Part shown: positions 40,454 through 48,766 of the stretch, piece after piece | How positions within the stretch are numbered: the first letter of the stretch is position 1 | Layout: each line of letters starts with the position of its first letter | Assembly (NCBI GenBank): GCA_016703605.1 | Contig: JADJBU010000026.1 | Span: forward strand, 645,066-709,065 | Direction of reading: 5' to 3' | Source of the DNA: Candidatus Villigracilis adiacens | Lineage (GTDB): Bacteria > Chloroflexota > Anaerolineae > Anaerolineales > Villigracilaceae | Length of the DNA stretch: 64,000 bases | The notes under the pieces: model-generated | Seen by the model: only the letters and a program-made list of their open reading frames with translations | Told to the model about the DNA's origin: nothing | Databases searched by the model: none | Made by a program: the position numbers and the translations under genes

Positions 40454-42916
40454 ATGGACAGCAAGACACTCAACGTACTCGAATACCAAAAAATTCTCGG
40501 CAAACTCGCAGGCTTCTGCGACTTCTCCGCTTCGATGGAACTGGCGCGTTCGCTCGAACCGACCGACTCCTACGACCTTGCCCAAGCCCGCCTTGCCGAA
40601 ACGACCGAGGCGCGGAAATTGTTTTCCGTGCAGGATGTGAGCATAGGCGCGGCGCACGACATCCGCCCCGCCGCAGACCTCGCCGCCCGCAGCGGAGTCC
40701 TCGACCCGCAGGCATTGCTGGACGTAAAGTCCACGCTGATCGCCTGCCGCGAGTTGAAGAAGACTTTCGAGAAGAAGGAAGGCGAATATCCGCGCCTGTG
40801 CCTGATCGCGCAGGGACTGCCCGAGACTCACGGCATCGTGGACGCCATCTCGCGCGTTCTCTCGGATCGCGGCGAGGTGCTTGATTCGGCGTCCGTCAAA
40901 CTGGCGGACATCCGCCGTAATTTGAGAGTCGCGCACGACCGGCTGATGAGCCGCCTGCAAAAATATGTGACCGACTCCAAGACCTCATCCATGCTGCAAG
41001 AGTCGATCATCACCCAGCGTGATGGACGCTATGTGATTCCATTGCGCGCCGAATATAAAGGACGCATCAAAGCCGTCATCCATGACCAATCTTCCAGCGG
41101 GGCGACGCTTTTCGTCGAGCCGCTGCCGGTGGTGGAGGCGAACAACGAAATCCGGGAGTTGCAGCTTGCCGAACGGGACGAAGAACGCAGAATCCTCGCG
41201 GAGGTTTCGTCTGTGGTCGGCGCCCATGCCAGTGAGTTGAAGTACGGCGTGGAAAATCTCGCTGTGTTGGATCTGGCGTTTGCGAAGGCGAAGTATGGGG
41301 AGGAGTTGAGGGCGAGTGAACCGGAATTGCAGAATACAGAAGGCAAAGGACAAAGGGCAGAAAGCAGAAGGCAGAAGGCAGACCCACAATCGTCAATCGT
41401 CAATCGTCAATCGTCAATCAAATTAATCCAAGCCCGCCATCCCCTGCTCGACCCCGAGACCGTCGTCCCCGTGGACGTTGACCCAGCCGAAGGGACTCGC
41501 GCCATCGTCATCACGGGACCGAACACGGGCGGCAAGACGGTTTCGTTGAAGACTGTCGGATTGCTGGTTCTCATGGCGCAAAGCGGACTTCACATCCCCG
41601 CCCAAAGCGGCTCGGAGTTGCCGTTCTTCAAGTCGGTGTATGCCGATATCGGCGATGAGCAATCCATCGAGCAGTCGCTTTCGACGTTCAGTGGGCACAT
41701 CACCAACATCATCCGCATTTTGAAACAAATAGATAACCGCTCACTGGTCATCTTCGACGAACTCGGCTCGGGGACGGATCCGCAGGAAGGCGCGGCGATT
41801 GCGCGGGCGATTCTCAGTCACCTGCTCGAAGCGGGTGTGATGACTCTGGTCGCCACGCATTACCCCGAACTAAAAACCTTCGCCCATTCGACCGAAGGGG
41901 TGGTCAATGCTTCTCTCGAATTTGACATCAAAACGCTTCGCCCGACCTACAAGTTGACCATCGGTCTGCCGGGCAGGTCGAATGCTTTGGCAATCGCCCA
42001 AAAACTGGGACTGCCGCAATCCATCATCGAGTCGGCGAAGGCGGAGATCAACCCGCTGGATTTGCGCGCCGACAAACTGCTGGACGATATCCGCAAGGAA
42101 CGCAACCGAACTTCGCGTGAAAGAGAAAAACTGGAAAAGCAACGCTCCAAACTCGAAACACAAAACGCAGAACTCGCAAAACGCCTTGAGAAGATCGAGG
42201 ACGAACGCCGCGAAACCATCGCCAAAGCCCGCGCCGAAGGTGAGTTGGAAGTGGCGGTCTTGAAACGCAATATCGACTCGTTGAAGTCGCAGTTGAAAAA
42301 AGCCAGCCAGCCGTTGACTGCCATCCGCGCGATTGAAGAGAAGATGGAGACCATTGAAGGAAAAGCGACTCAACCTGTCGAGAGAAAACAAGACCCCTCT
42401 TCGAGGACTTCGCAATCTCTACTCTCTAATCTCCAATCTCTCAAATTGGGCGAGAAGGTAACCGTCAGCACGCTAAATGCCGAGGGTGTGGTGACCGCTT
42501 TGGGTGAGTCCGATGCGGAAGTGCAAATTGGAACGATCCGCGTGCGGGCGAAGATGTCGGAGTTGGTCAGGCGCAATGCAGAGGCTGTATCCAATGAACA
42601 GAAAGCAGAAGGCAGGAAGCAGAAGGCAGAGGCGTCGTCCACGGTCAATCGTCCATCGTCCTCTTCGCCTGGCATGGAAGTGGACTTGCGCGGGTTGATG
42701 TCGGAGGATGCGCTCGACAAGATGGAACGTTATCTCGAACAGGCGTATCTTTCGGGTTTGCCCTGGGTGCGAATCATTCACGGAAAAGGGACGGGTAAAC
42801 TGCGTCAGTCCGTGCGCGAGGCGTTGAAAGGTCATGCCTATGTCAAGTCGTTTGAAGAGGGCGCTTCCAACGAAGGCGGCGAGGGCGTGACGGTGGCGAA
42901 GTTGAACGCGGGGTAG
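40454..42916 (+). CDS. mutS2: MutS2 (RqcU-like) with three repeat-derived insertions
   Basis: An 820-residue MutS2 protein that acts on stalled or collided ribosomes and on recombination intermediates. The ATPase has the P-loop TGPNTGGKT and Walker B LVIFDELGSGTDP; the C-terminal Smr nuclease domain has DLRGLMSEDALDKME and IHGKGTGKLR. Three segments are heptamer repeats absent from usual MutS2 proteins: residues of about 293-323 just before the ATPase domain, about 651-662, and about 715-737 just before Smr. All are in frame and in linker positions, so the enzyme is likely functional. Confidence 0.93.
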   Translation: MDSKTLNVLEYQKILGKLAGFCDFSASMELARSLEPTDSYDLAQARLAETTEARKLFSVQDVSIGAAHDIRPAADLAARSGVLDPQALLDVKSTLIACRELKKTFEKKEGEYPRLCLIAQGLPETHGIVDAISRVLSDRGEVLDSASVKLADIRRNLRVAHDRLMSRLQKYVTDSKTSSMLQESIITQRDGRYVIPLRAEYKGRIKAVIHDQSSSGATLFVEPLPVVEANNEIRELQLAERDEERRILAEVSSVVGAHASELKYGVENLAVLDLAFAKAKYGEELRASEPELQNTEGKGQRAESRRQKADPQSSIVNRQSSIKLIQARHPLLDPETVVPVDVDPAEGTRAIVITGPNTGGKTVSLKTVGLLVLMAQSGLHIPAQSGSELPFFKSVYADIGDEQSIEQSLSTFSGHITNIIRILKQIDNRSLVIFDELGSGTDPQEGAAIARAILSHLLEAGVMTLVATHYPELKTFAHSTEGVVNASLEFDIKTLRPTYKLTIGLPGRSNALAIAQKLGLPQSIIESAKAEINPLDLRADKLLDDIRKERNRTSREREKLEKQRSKLETQNAELAKRLEKIEDERRETIAKARAEGELEVAVLKRNIDSLKSQLKKASQPLTAIRAIEEKMETIEGKATQPVERKQDPSSRTSQSLLSNLQSLKLGEKVTVSTLNAEGVVTALGESDAEVQIGTIRVRAKMSELVRRNAEAVSNEQKAEGRKQKAEASSTVNRPSSSSPGMEVDLRGLMSEDALDKMERYLEQAYLSGLPWVRIIHGKGTGKLRQSVREALKGHAYVKSFEEGASNEGGEGVTVAKLNAG
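41331..41422. repeat. In-frame heptamer repeat A in mutS2
   Basis: Two adjoining arrays: CAGAAGG-type units (41332-41382) and then about four CAATCGT units (41387-41419). The encoded peptide joins QRAESRRQKAD to SSIVNRQSSIK, just before the conserved ARHPLL block. Confidence 0.85.
42405..42440. repeat. In-frame heptamer repeat B in mutS2
   Basis: CAATCTC, TAATCTC and CAATCTC-type units encode SQSLLSNLQSLK between the coiled region and the beta-strand after it. Confidence 0.65.
42598..42665. repeat. In-frame heptamer repeat C in mutS2
   Basis: CAGAAGG/CAGGAAG-type units followed by GTCAATC/GTCCATC units, the same two-part order as repeat A, just before the Smr domain. Confidence 0.8.
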
Positions 42917-42952
42917 CGGATTGGTATAATCTCGAAAACAAAGGAGCTAACC

Positions 42953-43195
42953 ATGTCCATTGACGACGCCATCCAAAAAATGACCGACCTGATCAAAGCC
43001 GCCTGCGCGAGCGCGGATATCAAAGCCACGAAGATGTCGGACGAGGAGGCGCGTTTAACGGTGCTGGCTCCGGCGGGCGACATGCAGAAGATCAAGGATG
43101 CAACCTTCCAGCCCGCGATTGACATGTTGAATTCAGACGGCATGGATGTGCAGGTCTTTGTGTACGATAAAGATGCGCCGCCGCTGAAAGGGTAG
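42953..43195 (+). CDS. Small conserved-looking protein of unknown function
   Basis: An 80-residue acidic soluble protein with predicted helix-strand-helix-strand order (DDAIQKMTDLIKAACASA, ARLTVLAPAGD, MQKIKDATFQPAIDML, MDVQVFVYD). AAAGGAG precedes the ATG and a TATAAT box lies near 42927. No family is recognised. It follows mutS2 by 36 bp and ends at a 20-bp palindrome. Confidence 0.7.
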   Translation: MSIDDAIQKMTDLIKAACASADIKATKMSDEEARLTVLAPAGDMQKIKDATFQPAIDMLNSDGMDVQVFVYDKDAPPLKG

Positions 43196-43214
43196 GACAA
43201 CCTTAAGGTTGTCC
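43195..43214. terminator. 20-bp perfect palindrome GGACAACCTTAAGGTTGTCC
   Basis: Lies between two convergent genes, overlapping the stop region of both. It can form a hairpin in either transcript; no T-run follows. Confidence 0.5.
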
Positions 43215-44138
43215 CACAGCCCGCCAGACGATGTTCAGTGCATCCAAGCCGGTTTCGCGGTGGATGATTTTTGCTTCATCGGTGAGATAGATCGCGCCTT
43301 GTAGTTCGCGTCCCTTCATTACATAAAGTCCGCGGTCGGGGAGATTTGAAACAGCCGCCCAGAAATTCCACAACGGAAGATCGAATTCATCGGCAAGCAG
43401 CGCCATGTCTCGGTTGACGCGGTGATCCAATTCGCGGTTATCGGCTTTGGTGGCGAGGATGGGGACGACGCCCTGCGCCAGCAATTGATCGATCACGCGC
43501 CGCAGATATTCGGTGTTGCGCGATTCAAAATGCGAGCCGATCTGGATGATGACAAACGACGGGCGATGGACTCTCAACTCGCAATCAACGGGCGTTTCGC
43601 CGAACGAACAGCCATACTCGCCGCGATGCCACTGATCCCACAACAATGCGCCGGGCGTCGTGCCGTCCTGCGCGGTGGAACTCTCGCGGTTGAACGAACC
43701 TGCAAAATGCGCCGCCGTCTCCTGCAATTCGGGCGGCAAACTTTCCACCAGCGACTCATCGGTATCGTAGACACCCAAAAATTCCTGCGGCTCCGCCTGG
43801 CAATCGCCGAAGATGGAAAAGGCGTTGGGATCGTTGCCAAGTGCGATTCCCCTTTCGTAAATTTCGCGGATATTCAACCCCGCTTCCGGCCTCACCGGGA
43901 GACTCATCCACGCATCGAGATTCGGCGTCGCTGTGACTTGTTTCGCTTCGACCGTCGGCGTGGACGTTGCCCGCTTCGTCGCCTCATTTGTTACAGCGAC
44001 CTGTCCCTGCGTCGGAACATCATATCTTGGAGTTGGAACGATCCGCGCGGGAGTCTCTGTCGGTTTTGGGCTGGGGAAGGGAGTCGCTTGCGCGGTGCAG
44101 GCGGTGAGGAAAACCAATAAAGTTAGTATGCGTTTCAT
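43203..44138 (-). CDS. Lipoprotein with SGNH-hydrolase-like domain
   Basis: A 311-residue lipoprotein: lipobox LTAC (Cys14), a Thr/Pro stalk to about residue 75, then a globular domain. The strand SFVIIQIGSHFESRNTEYLRRVIDQLLAQGVVPILATKAD is the layout of GDSL/SGNH esterases around the conserved block (G..D/N). The first block has FGDCQAEPQ where the catalytic Ser normally sits in GDS, so Cys may replace it or the enzyme is inactive. The ATG at 44138 has TATAAC 4 nt upstream. Confidence 0.7.
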   Translation of the reverse strand: MKRILTLLVFLTACTAQATPFPSPKPTETPARIVPTPRYDVPTQGQVAVTNEATKRATSTPTVEAKQVTATPNLDAWMSLPVRPEAGLNIREIYERGIALGNDPNAFSIFGDCQAEPQEFLGVYDTDESLVESLPPELQETAAHFAGSFNRESSTAQDGTTPGALLWDQWHRGEYGCSFGETPVDCELRVHRPSFVIIQIGSHFESRNTEYLRRVIDQLLAQGVVPILATKADNRELDHRVNRDMALLADEFDLPLWNFWAAVSNLPDRGLYVMKGRELQGAIYLTDEAKIIHRETGLDALNIVWRAVGQP

Positions 44139-44151
44139 TTTAGTTATATCC

Positions 44152-44200
44152 GGTGGTCTCGATACGTGGCGCGGCTATCACGCGCCACTACTCGACCACC
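44152..44200. repeat. Long palindrome GGTGGTCTCGATACGTGGCG ... CGACCACC
   Basis: GGTGGTC-CGATACGTGGCGCG can pair with CGCGCCACTACTCGACCACC. It encodes the last residues of the phosphatase gene (LVVE-stop), so the gene ends inside a palindromic element. Confidence 0.65.
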
Positions 44201-44652
44201 AGCGTTATCTGTTTATTCCATTCCCTCGCAAACTTCAAGATGCGCGGACGGATGTGGAACGCATCCGGGTCGGCTTGCGGACGTTTGGACTTGATCAATT
44301 CCATCGCCGCCAGCGGATTCATCCCCTGCGCGATGAGGATGCAGGCTCCCATCGTCACGCCGCGGTGAGCGCCATAGGCACAATGAGCAAAGACTTTGCC
44401 GCCGTTCTGAATGACATCAAGCGCGGCTTTTGCCCCACGCACGAGCGGACGGATGGGAATCGGTATCAGCGGCGTATCAAAGGTTGGGAGCCAGAGCCGC
44501 TCAATGGGAGTCGGATGCGGGTCTCGGTGGGGCATCCGCTCGAAGCGCATGTTAATGACCAGGCGAATGCCGAGTCTGCGCAGTTGGTCATAATCCTTTT
44601 TATGCGGGGTGGTGCCGATGAAAAGGTCGGCGGTGATGGGAGAGAAGTTCAT
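44188..44652 (-). CDS. Dual-specificity / tyrosine phosphatase-like protein
   Basis: A 154-residue cysteine phosphatase. The active-site loop is HCAYGAHRG (HC-x5-R) with the general-acid region DTPLIPIPI upstream. It resembles the small bacterial dual-specificity phosphatases with a beta strand VINMRFER. TATGCT lies 11 nt upstream of the ATG. Its 3' end lies in a palindromic repeat, so the C terminus may have been altered. The target is unknown. Confidence 0.85.
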   Translation of the reverse strand: MNFSPITADLFIGTTPHKKDYDQLRRLGIRLVINMRFERMPHRDPHPTPIERLWLPTFDTPLIPIPIRPLVRGAKAALDVIQNGGKVFAHCAYGAHRGVTMGACILIAQGMNPLAAMELIKSKRPQADPDAFHIRPRILKFAREWNKQITLVVE

Positions 44653-44893
44653 GGGCGAAGGATAGCATAAAATGGGGAGTGGAAAGTGGAAAGTTGGTTG
44701 TAAAATTGGGGAGTTGCAGGTGATGAATAATGAGTGATAAGGGCAGGTAGGTATGGCGAATAACTCGCCACTTGCGACGGTCCGCCGTATTATTACAAGG
44801 TCGCGTATGATGAAGCCGTTGCAATGTTGGAAAAGTTGAAGTGATCGTGATGGACAAAGCGACGACGCCACCCACAATGGAAAAGGATTTTTT
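44653..44893. other. Gene-free stretch with a possible gene remnant
   Basis: Holds a short GTGGAAA heptamer repeat (44677-44697) and, at about 44789-44842, sequence that reads YYKVAYDEAVAMLEKLK-stop, like the end of a decayed gene. A related MLEKLK-stop tail lies at 45880-45898 after the next gene. No promoter or intact gene is seen. Confidence 0.35.
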
Positions 44894-45850
44894 ATGGAAA
44901 TAATAAAAGGTTTTTTCTCATTTCTATTCAATTTGGTCGGAATCGTCAGCAGTATTCTTGGCATCTGGTCGGTCATTCGAAGCCCGGAGGAAGTAAAAGA
45001 GACCCTGGCGTCATGGGGCAAATCGGTTCGATCGTTCGTGAAAATAAGACAACCGAAACAGCCTGAAAAATCCCAATCAACAAAAACGCTTTCTGAAGCA
45101 GGATTTTCCGAGTTATTGGAAAACGCCTCCGATCCCTCCCGCGGGGCAGTACAAAAAAGCGATGTAAAACAACGGTCTCAAAACCCGATTACGATTTATC
45201 TTTATATTTTCGCAGTTTTAACCGTCGTAACGATCATGGTTGCCAGTATCATATCGAGACCCGCTTCTATCCCCGAGGCTGAAACCGCATCCCCTCCCAT
45301 CGAATGGACCTTGAGCGGCGGCATGAACGTCGTGAGTCTGTTCTGGATGTTCGTTTGTCTCTTTGGCGTGATCGGCGCCATGCGGGGCTGGGCAAAGGAA
45401 TTGCTGGTCGTCTTCAGCGGCGTCATTGCCCTGGCGGTCAATGTATTATTGTTCGGGCATTTTCCCTGGCTAAGAGATTTGCCAGACAACAGTCTTTCCG
45501 TGTTTTGGGCGCGGTCAACTGTAACAATCACTCTGGTATATTTTGGATATCAAACTGTTGCGAGCGTTGTCTCGCTTGCATCGAAAGCGGTGCGTGAAAA
45601 GTTATCCGATGTTTTGTTTGGGGCGGTAATGGGAGGCATAAACGGATATTTGATCGCCGGTTCGATCCTGGCTTATTTCCATATCGCCGATTACCCTTAT
45701 GAAAACGTCATCGCGCCAGCCGCCGATGCCAATTTTTCAGAAATCGTCGCCGGAATGATGGCAGCCATGCCGCCAAATCTATTAGGCGAGCCCGGTATTT
45801 ACTTCGCGGCTCTTATTTTGCTGATATTTATTCTTGTCGTATACGGCTAA
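44894..45850 (+). CDS. CvpA-like multi-pass membrane protein of unknown function
   Basis: A 318-residue protein. Residues 1-25 form one helix, 30-100 a charged linker, and the rest about five membrane segments. VSLFWMFVCLFGVIGAMRGWAKELLVVFSGVIAL resembles the opening of CvpA-like proteins (GAMRGWAKEL matches the 'G..RG...E' element). It starts with AAAAGGA upstream of the ATG. The role is unknown. Confidence 0.65.
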   Translation: MEIIKGFFSFLFNLVGIVSSILGIWSVIRSPEEVKETLASWGKSVRSFVKIRQPKQPEKSQSTKTLSEAGFSELLENASDPSRGAVQKSDVKQRSQNPITIYLYIFAVLTVVTIMVASIISRPASIPEAETASPPIEWTLSGGMNVVSLFWMFVCLFGVIGAMRGWAKELLVVFSGVIALAVNVLLFGHFPWLRDLPDNSLSVFWARSTVTITLVYFGYQTVASVVSLASKAVREKLSDVLFGAVMGGINGYLIAGSILAYFHIADYPYENVIAPAADANFSEIVAGMMAAMPPNLLGEPGIYFAALILLIFILVVYG

Positions 45851-45909
45851 GCCCCATGAATTCAATTCGACCCATGAAGAGCGGGTAGAGGATGCTGGAA
45901 AAATTGAAG

Positions 45910-46000
45910 TAACGAGAAATGAGGAAGGACTTGGCGCTTGGCTAAGCCCTTCCTCGTTTCTTATCCCTCGTTACTCATCCCTCGTCTCTCGTCAACTCAT
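45910..46000. repeat. Inverted repeat plus heptamer-like CTCGT words
   Basis: GAGGAAGGACTTGGC... pairs with GCCCTTCCTC, followed by TTATCCCTCGTTACTCATCC-type words; upstream of the carboxyltransferase gene. Confidence 0.5.
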
Positions 46001-46043
46001 TCCCCATCCTCCTTTTTTATGCTAGACTCACCCCAACTCCAAA

Positions 46044-46112
46044 CCCATTCCCTATTCACCATTACCCATTCCCTATTCCCATTACCCAATCACCATTTAC
46101 CATTTACCAATC
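46044..46112. repeat. Heptamer repeat, units ATTACCC / ATTCCCT / ATTTACC
   Basis: Units ATTCCCT, ATTCACC, ATTACCC, ATTCCCT, AATCACC, ATTTACC and ATTTACC in series, ending 6 nt before the carboxyltransferase ATG. A TATGCT box lies before it (about 46018), so the repeat forms the 5' leader. Confidence 0.85.
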
Positions 46113-46117
46113 TCCCC

Positions 46118-47740
46118 ATGGAAACTTTATCTTCCGCCCTCGACCCGCACTCCCCCGAATTCAAAGCCAACGCCGAACACAACCGCGCCCTTGCGCAGGA
46201 ATTGAAGAAACACCTTGCGGATGTCCGCGAAGGCGGCGGCGAGAAGTATCGCAAACGCCACGAAGAGCAGGGCAAGTTATTCGTGCGCGAACGCATCGAA
46301 CGTCTGCTCGACCCCGGCGCGCCCTTCCTTGAACTCTCCGCGCTGGCGGCGATCCATCTTTATAACAACGAAGCGCCGAGCGCGGGCATCGTCACCGGCA
46401 TTGGGCGCATCTCGAATCGTGAAGCGCTCATCATCGCCAACGACGCCACTGTCAAAGGCGGCTCGTACTTCCCGATGACGGTCAAGAAACATCTGCGCGC
46501 CCAACAGATCGCCGAAGAAAATCATTTGCCCTGCCTCTACCTCGTCGACTCTGGCGGGGCGAATTTGCCGTTTCAAGATGAAGTCTTCCCCGATGTCAAT
46601 CACTTCGGGCGCATCTTCTACAATCAGGCGCGCATGTCTGCCAAGCGTATTCCGCAGATCGCCGCTGTCATGGGAAGTTGCACAGCGGGCGGCGCGTACG
46701 TCCCGGCGATGAGCGATGAAGCCGTCATCGTCAAAGGCGCAGGCACCATCTTCCTCGGTGGACCTCCGTTGGTCAAAGCCGCCACGGGGGAGGATGTCAC
46801 TGCTGAAGAATTGGGCGGGGCGGATGTCCACACGCGCAAATCGGGCGTCGCCGATCACTTCGCAGAGGATGATGACCACGCGCTTGAAATTCTACGCAGC
46901 ATCGTTGAGACCTTACCGCGTGGACACGTGCATTCGCATCTTTCCGCGCTGGATGTTGCTCCACCCGAGGAGCCTTTATACAACGCCGACGAATTGTACG
47001 GAGTCCTGCCGCGCACCTTCAAAGAATCCTTCGACGTGCGCGAGATCATCGCCCGCATCGTGGACGGTTCCAAGTTCCGCGAGTTCAAAGCACGCTATGG
47101 CACGACTCTCATCTGCGGATTCGCCCGCATCCACGGCTACCCGGTCGGCATCATCGCCAACAACGGAGTCTTGTTCAGCGAGTCCGCGCTGAAAGGGACG
47201 CACTTCATCGAACTGTGCGACCAGCGCGGCATTCCGCTCATCTTTTTGCAGAACATCACCGGCTTCATGGTCGGCAAGGAATACGAAACCGGCGGCATCG
47301 CCAAAGACGGCGCGAAGATGGTCCATGCCGTTGCGACGACAAGAGTCCCCAAACTGACTCTCGTCATCGGCGGCTCATTCGGCGCAGGCAACTACGCCAT
47401 GGCAGGACGCGCCTACGGCTCCAACTTCCTGTGGATGTGGCCCAATGCAAGAATCAGCGTCATGGGCGGCGAGCAAGCCGCGAACGTGATGCTCACCATC
47501 AAACAGGATCAACTTGCAAGAGAAGGCAAACCGCCCCTCAACGCAGAAGAAGCCGAAGAGTTCAAACGTCCCTTATTGGAAAAATATGAGCGCGAAGGCA
47601 GCCCTTACCATTCAAGTGCAAGAATCTGGGATGACGGCGTCATTGACCCGGCCGATACGCGTCAGGTGTTGGGGTTGGCGCTCTCAGTTGTGCTCAACGC
47701 GCCGAAGGAAGAAGGCGGCTTCGGTGTGTTTAGGATGTAG
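46118..47740 (+). CDS. mccB: Acyl-CoA carboxylase carboxyltransferase subunit, methylcrotonyl-CoA type
   Basis: A 540-residue carboxyltransferase that moves CO2 from biotin to an acyl-CoA. Hallmarks of the methylcrotonyl group are CTAGGAYVPAMSDEAVIV, GTIFLGGPPLVKAATGEDV, LGGADVHTRKSGVADH and FLQNITGFMVGKEYETGGIAKDGAK. The reading frame extends 60 codons upstream into heptamer repeat, but homology begins at METLSSALD (ATG 46118). It starts the cluster with biotin carboxylase and BCCP downstream. Confidence 0.93.
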   Translation: METLSSALDPHSPEFKANAEHNRALAQELKKHLADVREGGGEKYRKRHEEQGKLFVRERIERLLDPGAPFLELSALAAIHLYNNEAPSAGIVTGIGRISNREALIIANDATVKGGSYFPMTVKKHLRAQQIAEENHLPCLYLVDSGGANLPFQDEVFPDVNHFGRIFYNQARMSAKRIPQIAAVMGSCTAGGAYVPAMSDEAVIVKGAGTIFLGGPPLVKAATGEDVTAEELGGADVHTRKSGVADHFAEDDDHALEILRSIVETLPRGHVHSHLSALDVAPPEEPLYNADELYGVLPRTFKESFDVREIIARIVDGSKFREFKARYGTTLICGFARIHGYPVGIIANNGVLFSESALKGTHFIELCDQRGIPLIFLQNITGFMVGKEYETGGIAKDGAKMVHAVATTRVPKLTLVIGGSFGAGNYAMAGRAYGSNFLWMWPNARISVMGGEQAANVMLTIKQDQLAREGKPPLNAEEAEEFKRPLLEKYEREGSPYHSSARIWDDGVIDPADTRQVLGLALSVVLNAPKEEGGFGVFRM

Positions 47741-47743
47741 CGC

Positions 47744-47772
47744 ATGAAAGAGGAAAGATGAAAGAAGGAATG
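47744..47772. repeat. Short heptamer repeat ATGAAAG / AGGAAAG
   Basis: ATGAAAG, AGGAAAG, ATGAAAG, AAGGAAT directly after the carboxyltransferase stop. The AAGGA of the last unit serves as the ribosome site for the next gene. Confidence 0.65.
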
Positions 47773-47777
47773 GCGCA

Positions 47778-48251
47778 ATGAAGTATGCTGAGTGGCAGGA
47801 AACCGTGTTTATCGAAATTCGGAAGGATCCGATTTGGAAACTGGAGGTTTACCGTCTTGCCTTGTTTGCAGGAGACATCGGGCGTCATGACGTCCTTTTC
47901 ATTTCCAAACAACCTTTGATGTACAGTGTTGCCGACCAACTTCATCGCTCATTGGGTTCGATCAGCGCGAACCTGACGGAGGGATATTCCCGAAGCAAGG
48001 GTTTGGATCGCGCCCGCTTCATCGAGTCCTCGCTTGGTTCCGCCCGCGAAAGCCGGGACTGGTACTACAAATCCCGCCATGTTTTGAAAGAAGAAGTTGT
48101 TGTGCATCGTATCGGGTTAACCACTCACATCATAGGAATGCTTACTCCAATGATTCCCCACCAACGCAAAAACGCCATCCGCGAAGAACCGGCAGAATAT
48201 ATAACTCAATCGTCAACCTTCTCCCTCGATTCAGAAGTACCCATGCCATAA
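47778..48251 (+). CDS. Four-helix-bundle protein (23S rRNA intervening-sequence type)
   Basis: A 157-residue helical protein of the TIGR02436/S23 group. The blocks WKLEVYRLALFAGDI, SVADQLHRSLGSISANLTEGYSRS and FIESSLGSARESRDWYYKSR match the family (LxxAxxSIxxNIxEG...FLxIAxGSxxE). Such proteins occur in rRNA intervening sequences or as stand-alone genes of unknown function. It sits between two carboxylase-cluster genes on the same strand and is probably an insertion. AAGGAATGG precedes the ATG. Confidence 0.85.
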   Translation: MKYAEWQETVFIEIRKDPIWKLEVYRLALFAGDIGRHDVLFISKQPLMYSVADQLHRSLGSISANLTEGYSRSKGLDRARFIESSLGSARESRDWYYKSRHVLKEEVVVHRIGLTTHIIGMLTPMIPHQRKNAIREEPAEYITQSSTFSLDSEVPMP

Positions 48252-48286
48252 TTCTTTCCTCTTTCTTCTTTCACAAGGAATTCACT

Positions 48287-48766
48287 GTGCCATTCGAATC
48301 AACAACTCCTCACCACTTCCTCTCCCAACTCGCCGGTCACTGGCAGGGTACAAGTAAATTATGGCTCGAACCCGACAAACTCGCCGGAGAATCCCCCATC
48401 GTCGGCACCATCCAACTCATCCTCGACGGCCGCTTCGCCCTCTTCCTTTACCAATCCTCCATCGAAGGCGAAGCGCAGCACGGCATGTTCACCTTCGGCT
48501 ACAACACCACGCTCGAACGTTATGAAGCCAGTTGGGTGGATTCCTTCCACAACAACACCGCCATCATGTTCTGCGAAGGCAACGCCATCGAAAACGGATT
48601 CTCCGTCCTCGGCTCGTACCCCGACCCAACCGGCGGACCCGACTGGGGCTGGCGCACCGAAGTAAAATTGATCGGGAACGAACTCATCATGACCGCCTAC
48701 AACATCACGCCTGAAGGCGAAGAAGCGAAAGCCACGGAAGCCATCCTCAACAAGGTGAATGCATGA
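48287..48766 (+). CDS. DUF1579 family protein
   Basis: A 159-residue lipocalin-like protein of the DUF1579 family. Typical segments are LSQLAGHWQGTSKLW, ILDGRFALFLYQSS, MFTFGYNTTLERYEASWVDSFHNNTAIMF and GWRTEVKLIGNELIMTAYN. The start is GTG at 48287 with AAGGAA upstream. Its last codons overlap the start of the epimerase-like gene (48763), so the two are coupled. Function unknown. Confidence 0.83.
   Translation: MPFESTTPHHFLSQLAGHWQGTSKLWLEPDKLAGESPIVGTIQLILDGRFALFLYQSSIEGEAQHGMFTFGYNTTLERYEASWVDSFHNNTAIMFCEGNAIENGFSVLGSYPDPTGGPDWGWRTEVKLIGNELIMTAYNITPEGEEAKATEAILNKVNA

Noticed and set aside
43933..44670. Plus-strand frame of 245 codons across the lipoprotein and phosphatase genes
   Set aside because: It is antisense to two genes with recognisable lipobox and HC-x5-R motifs.
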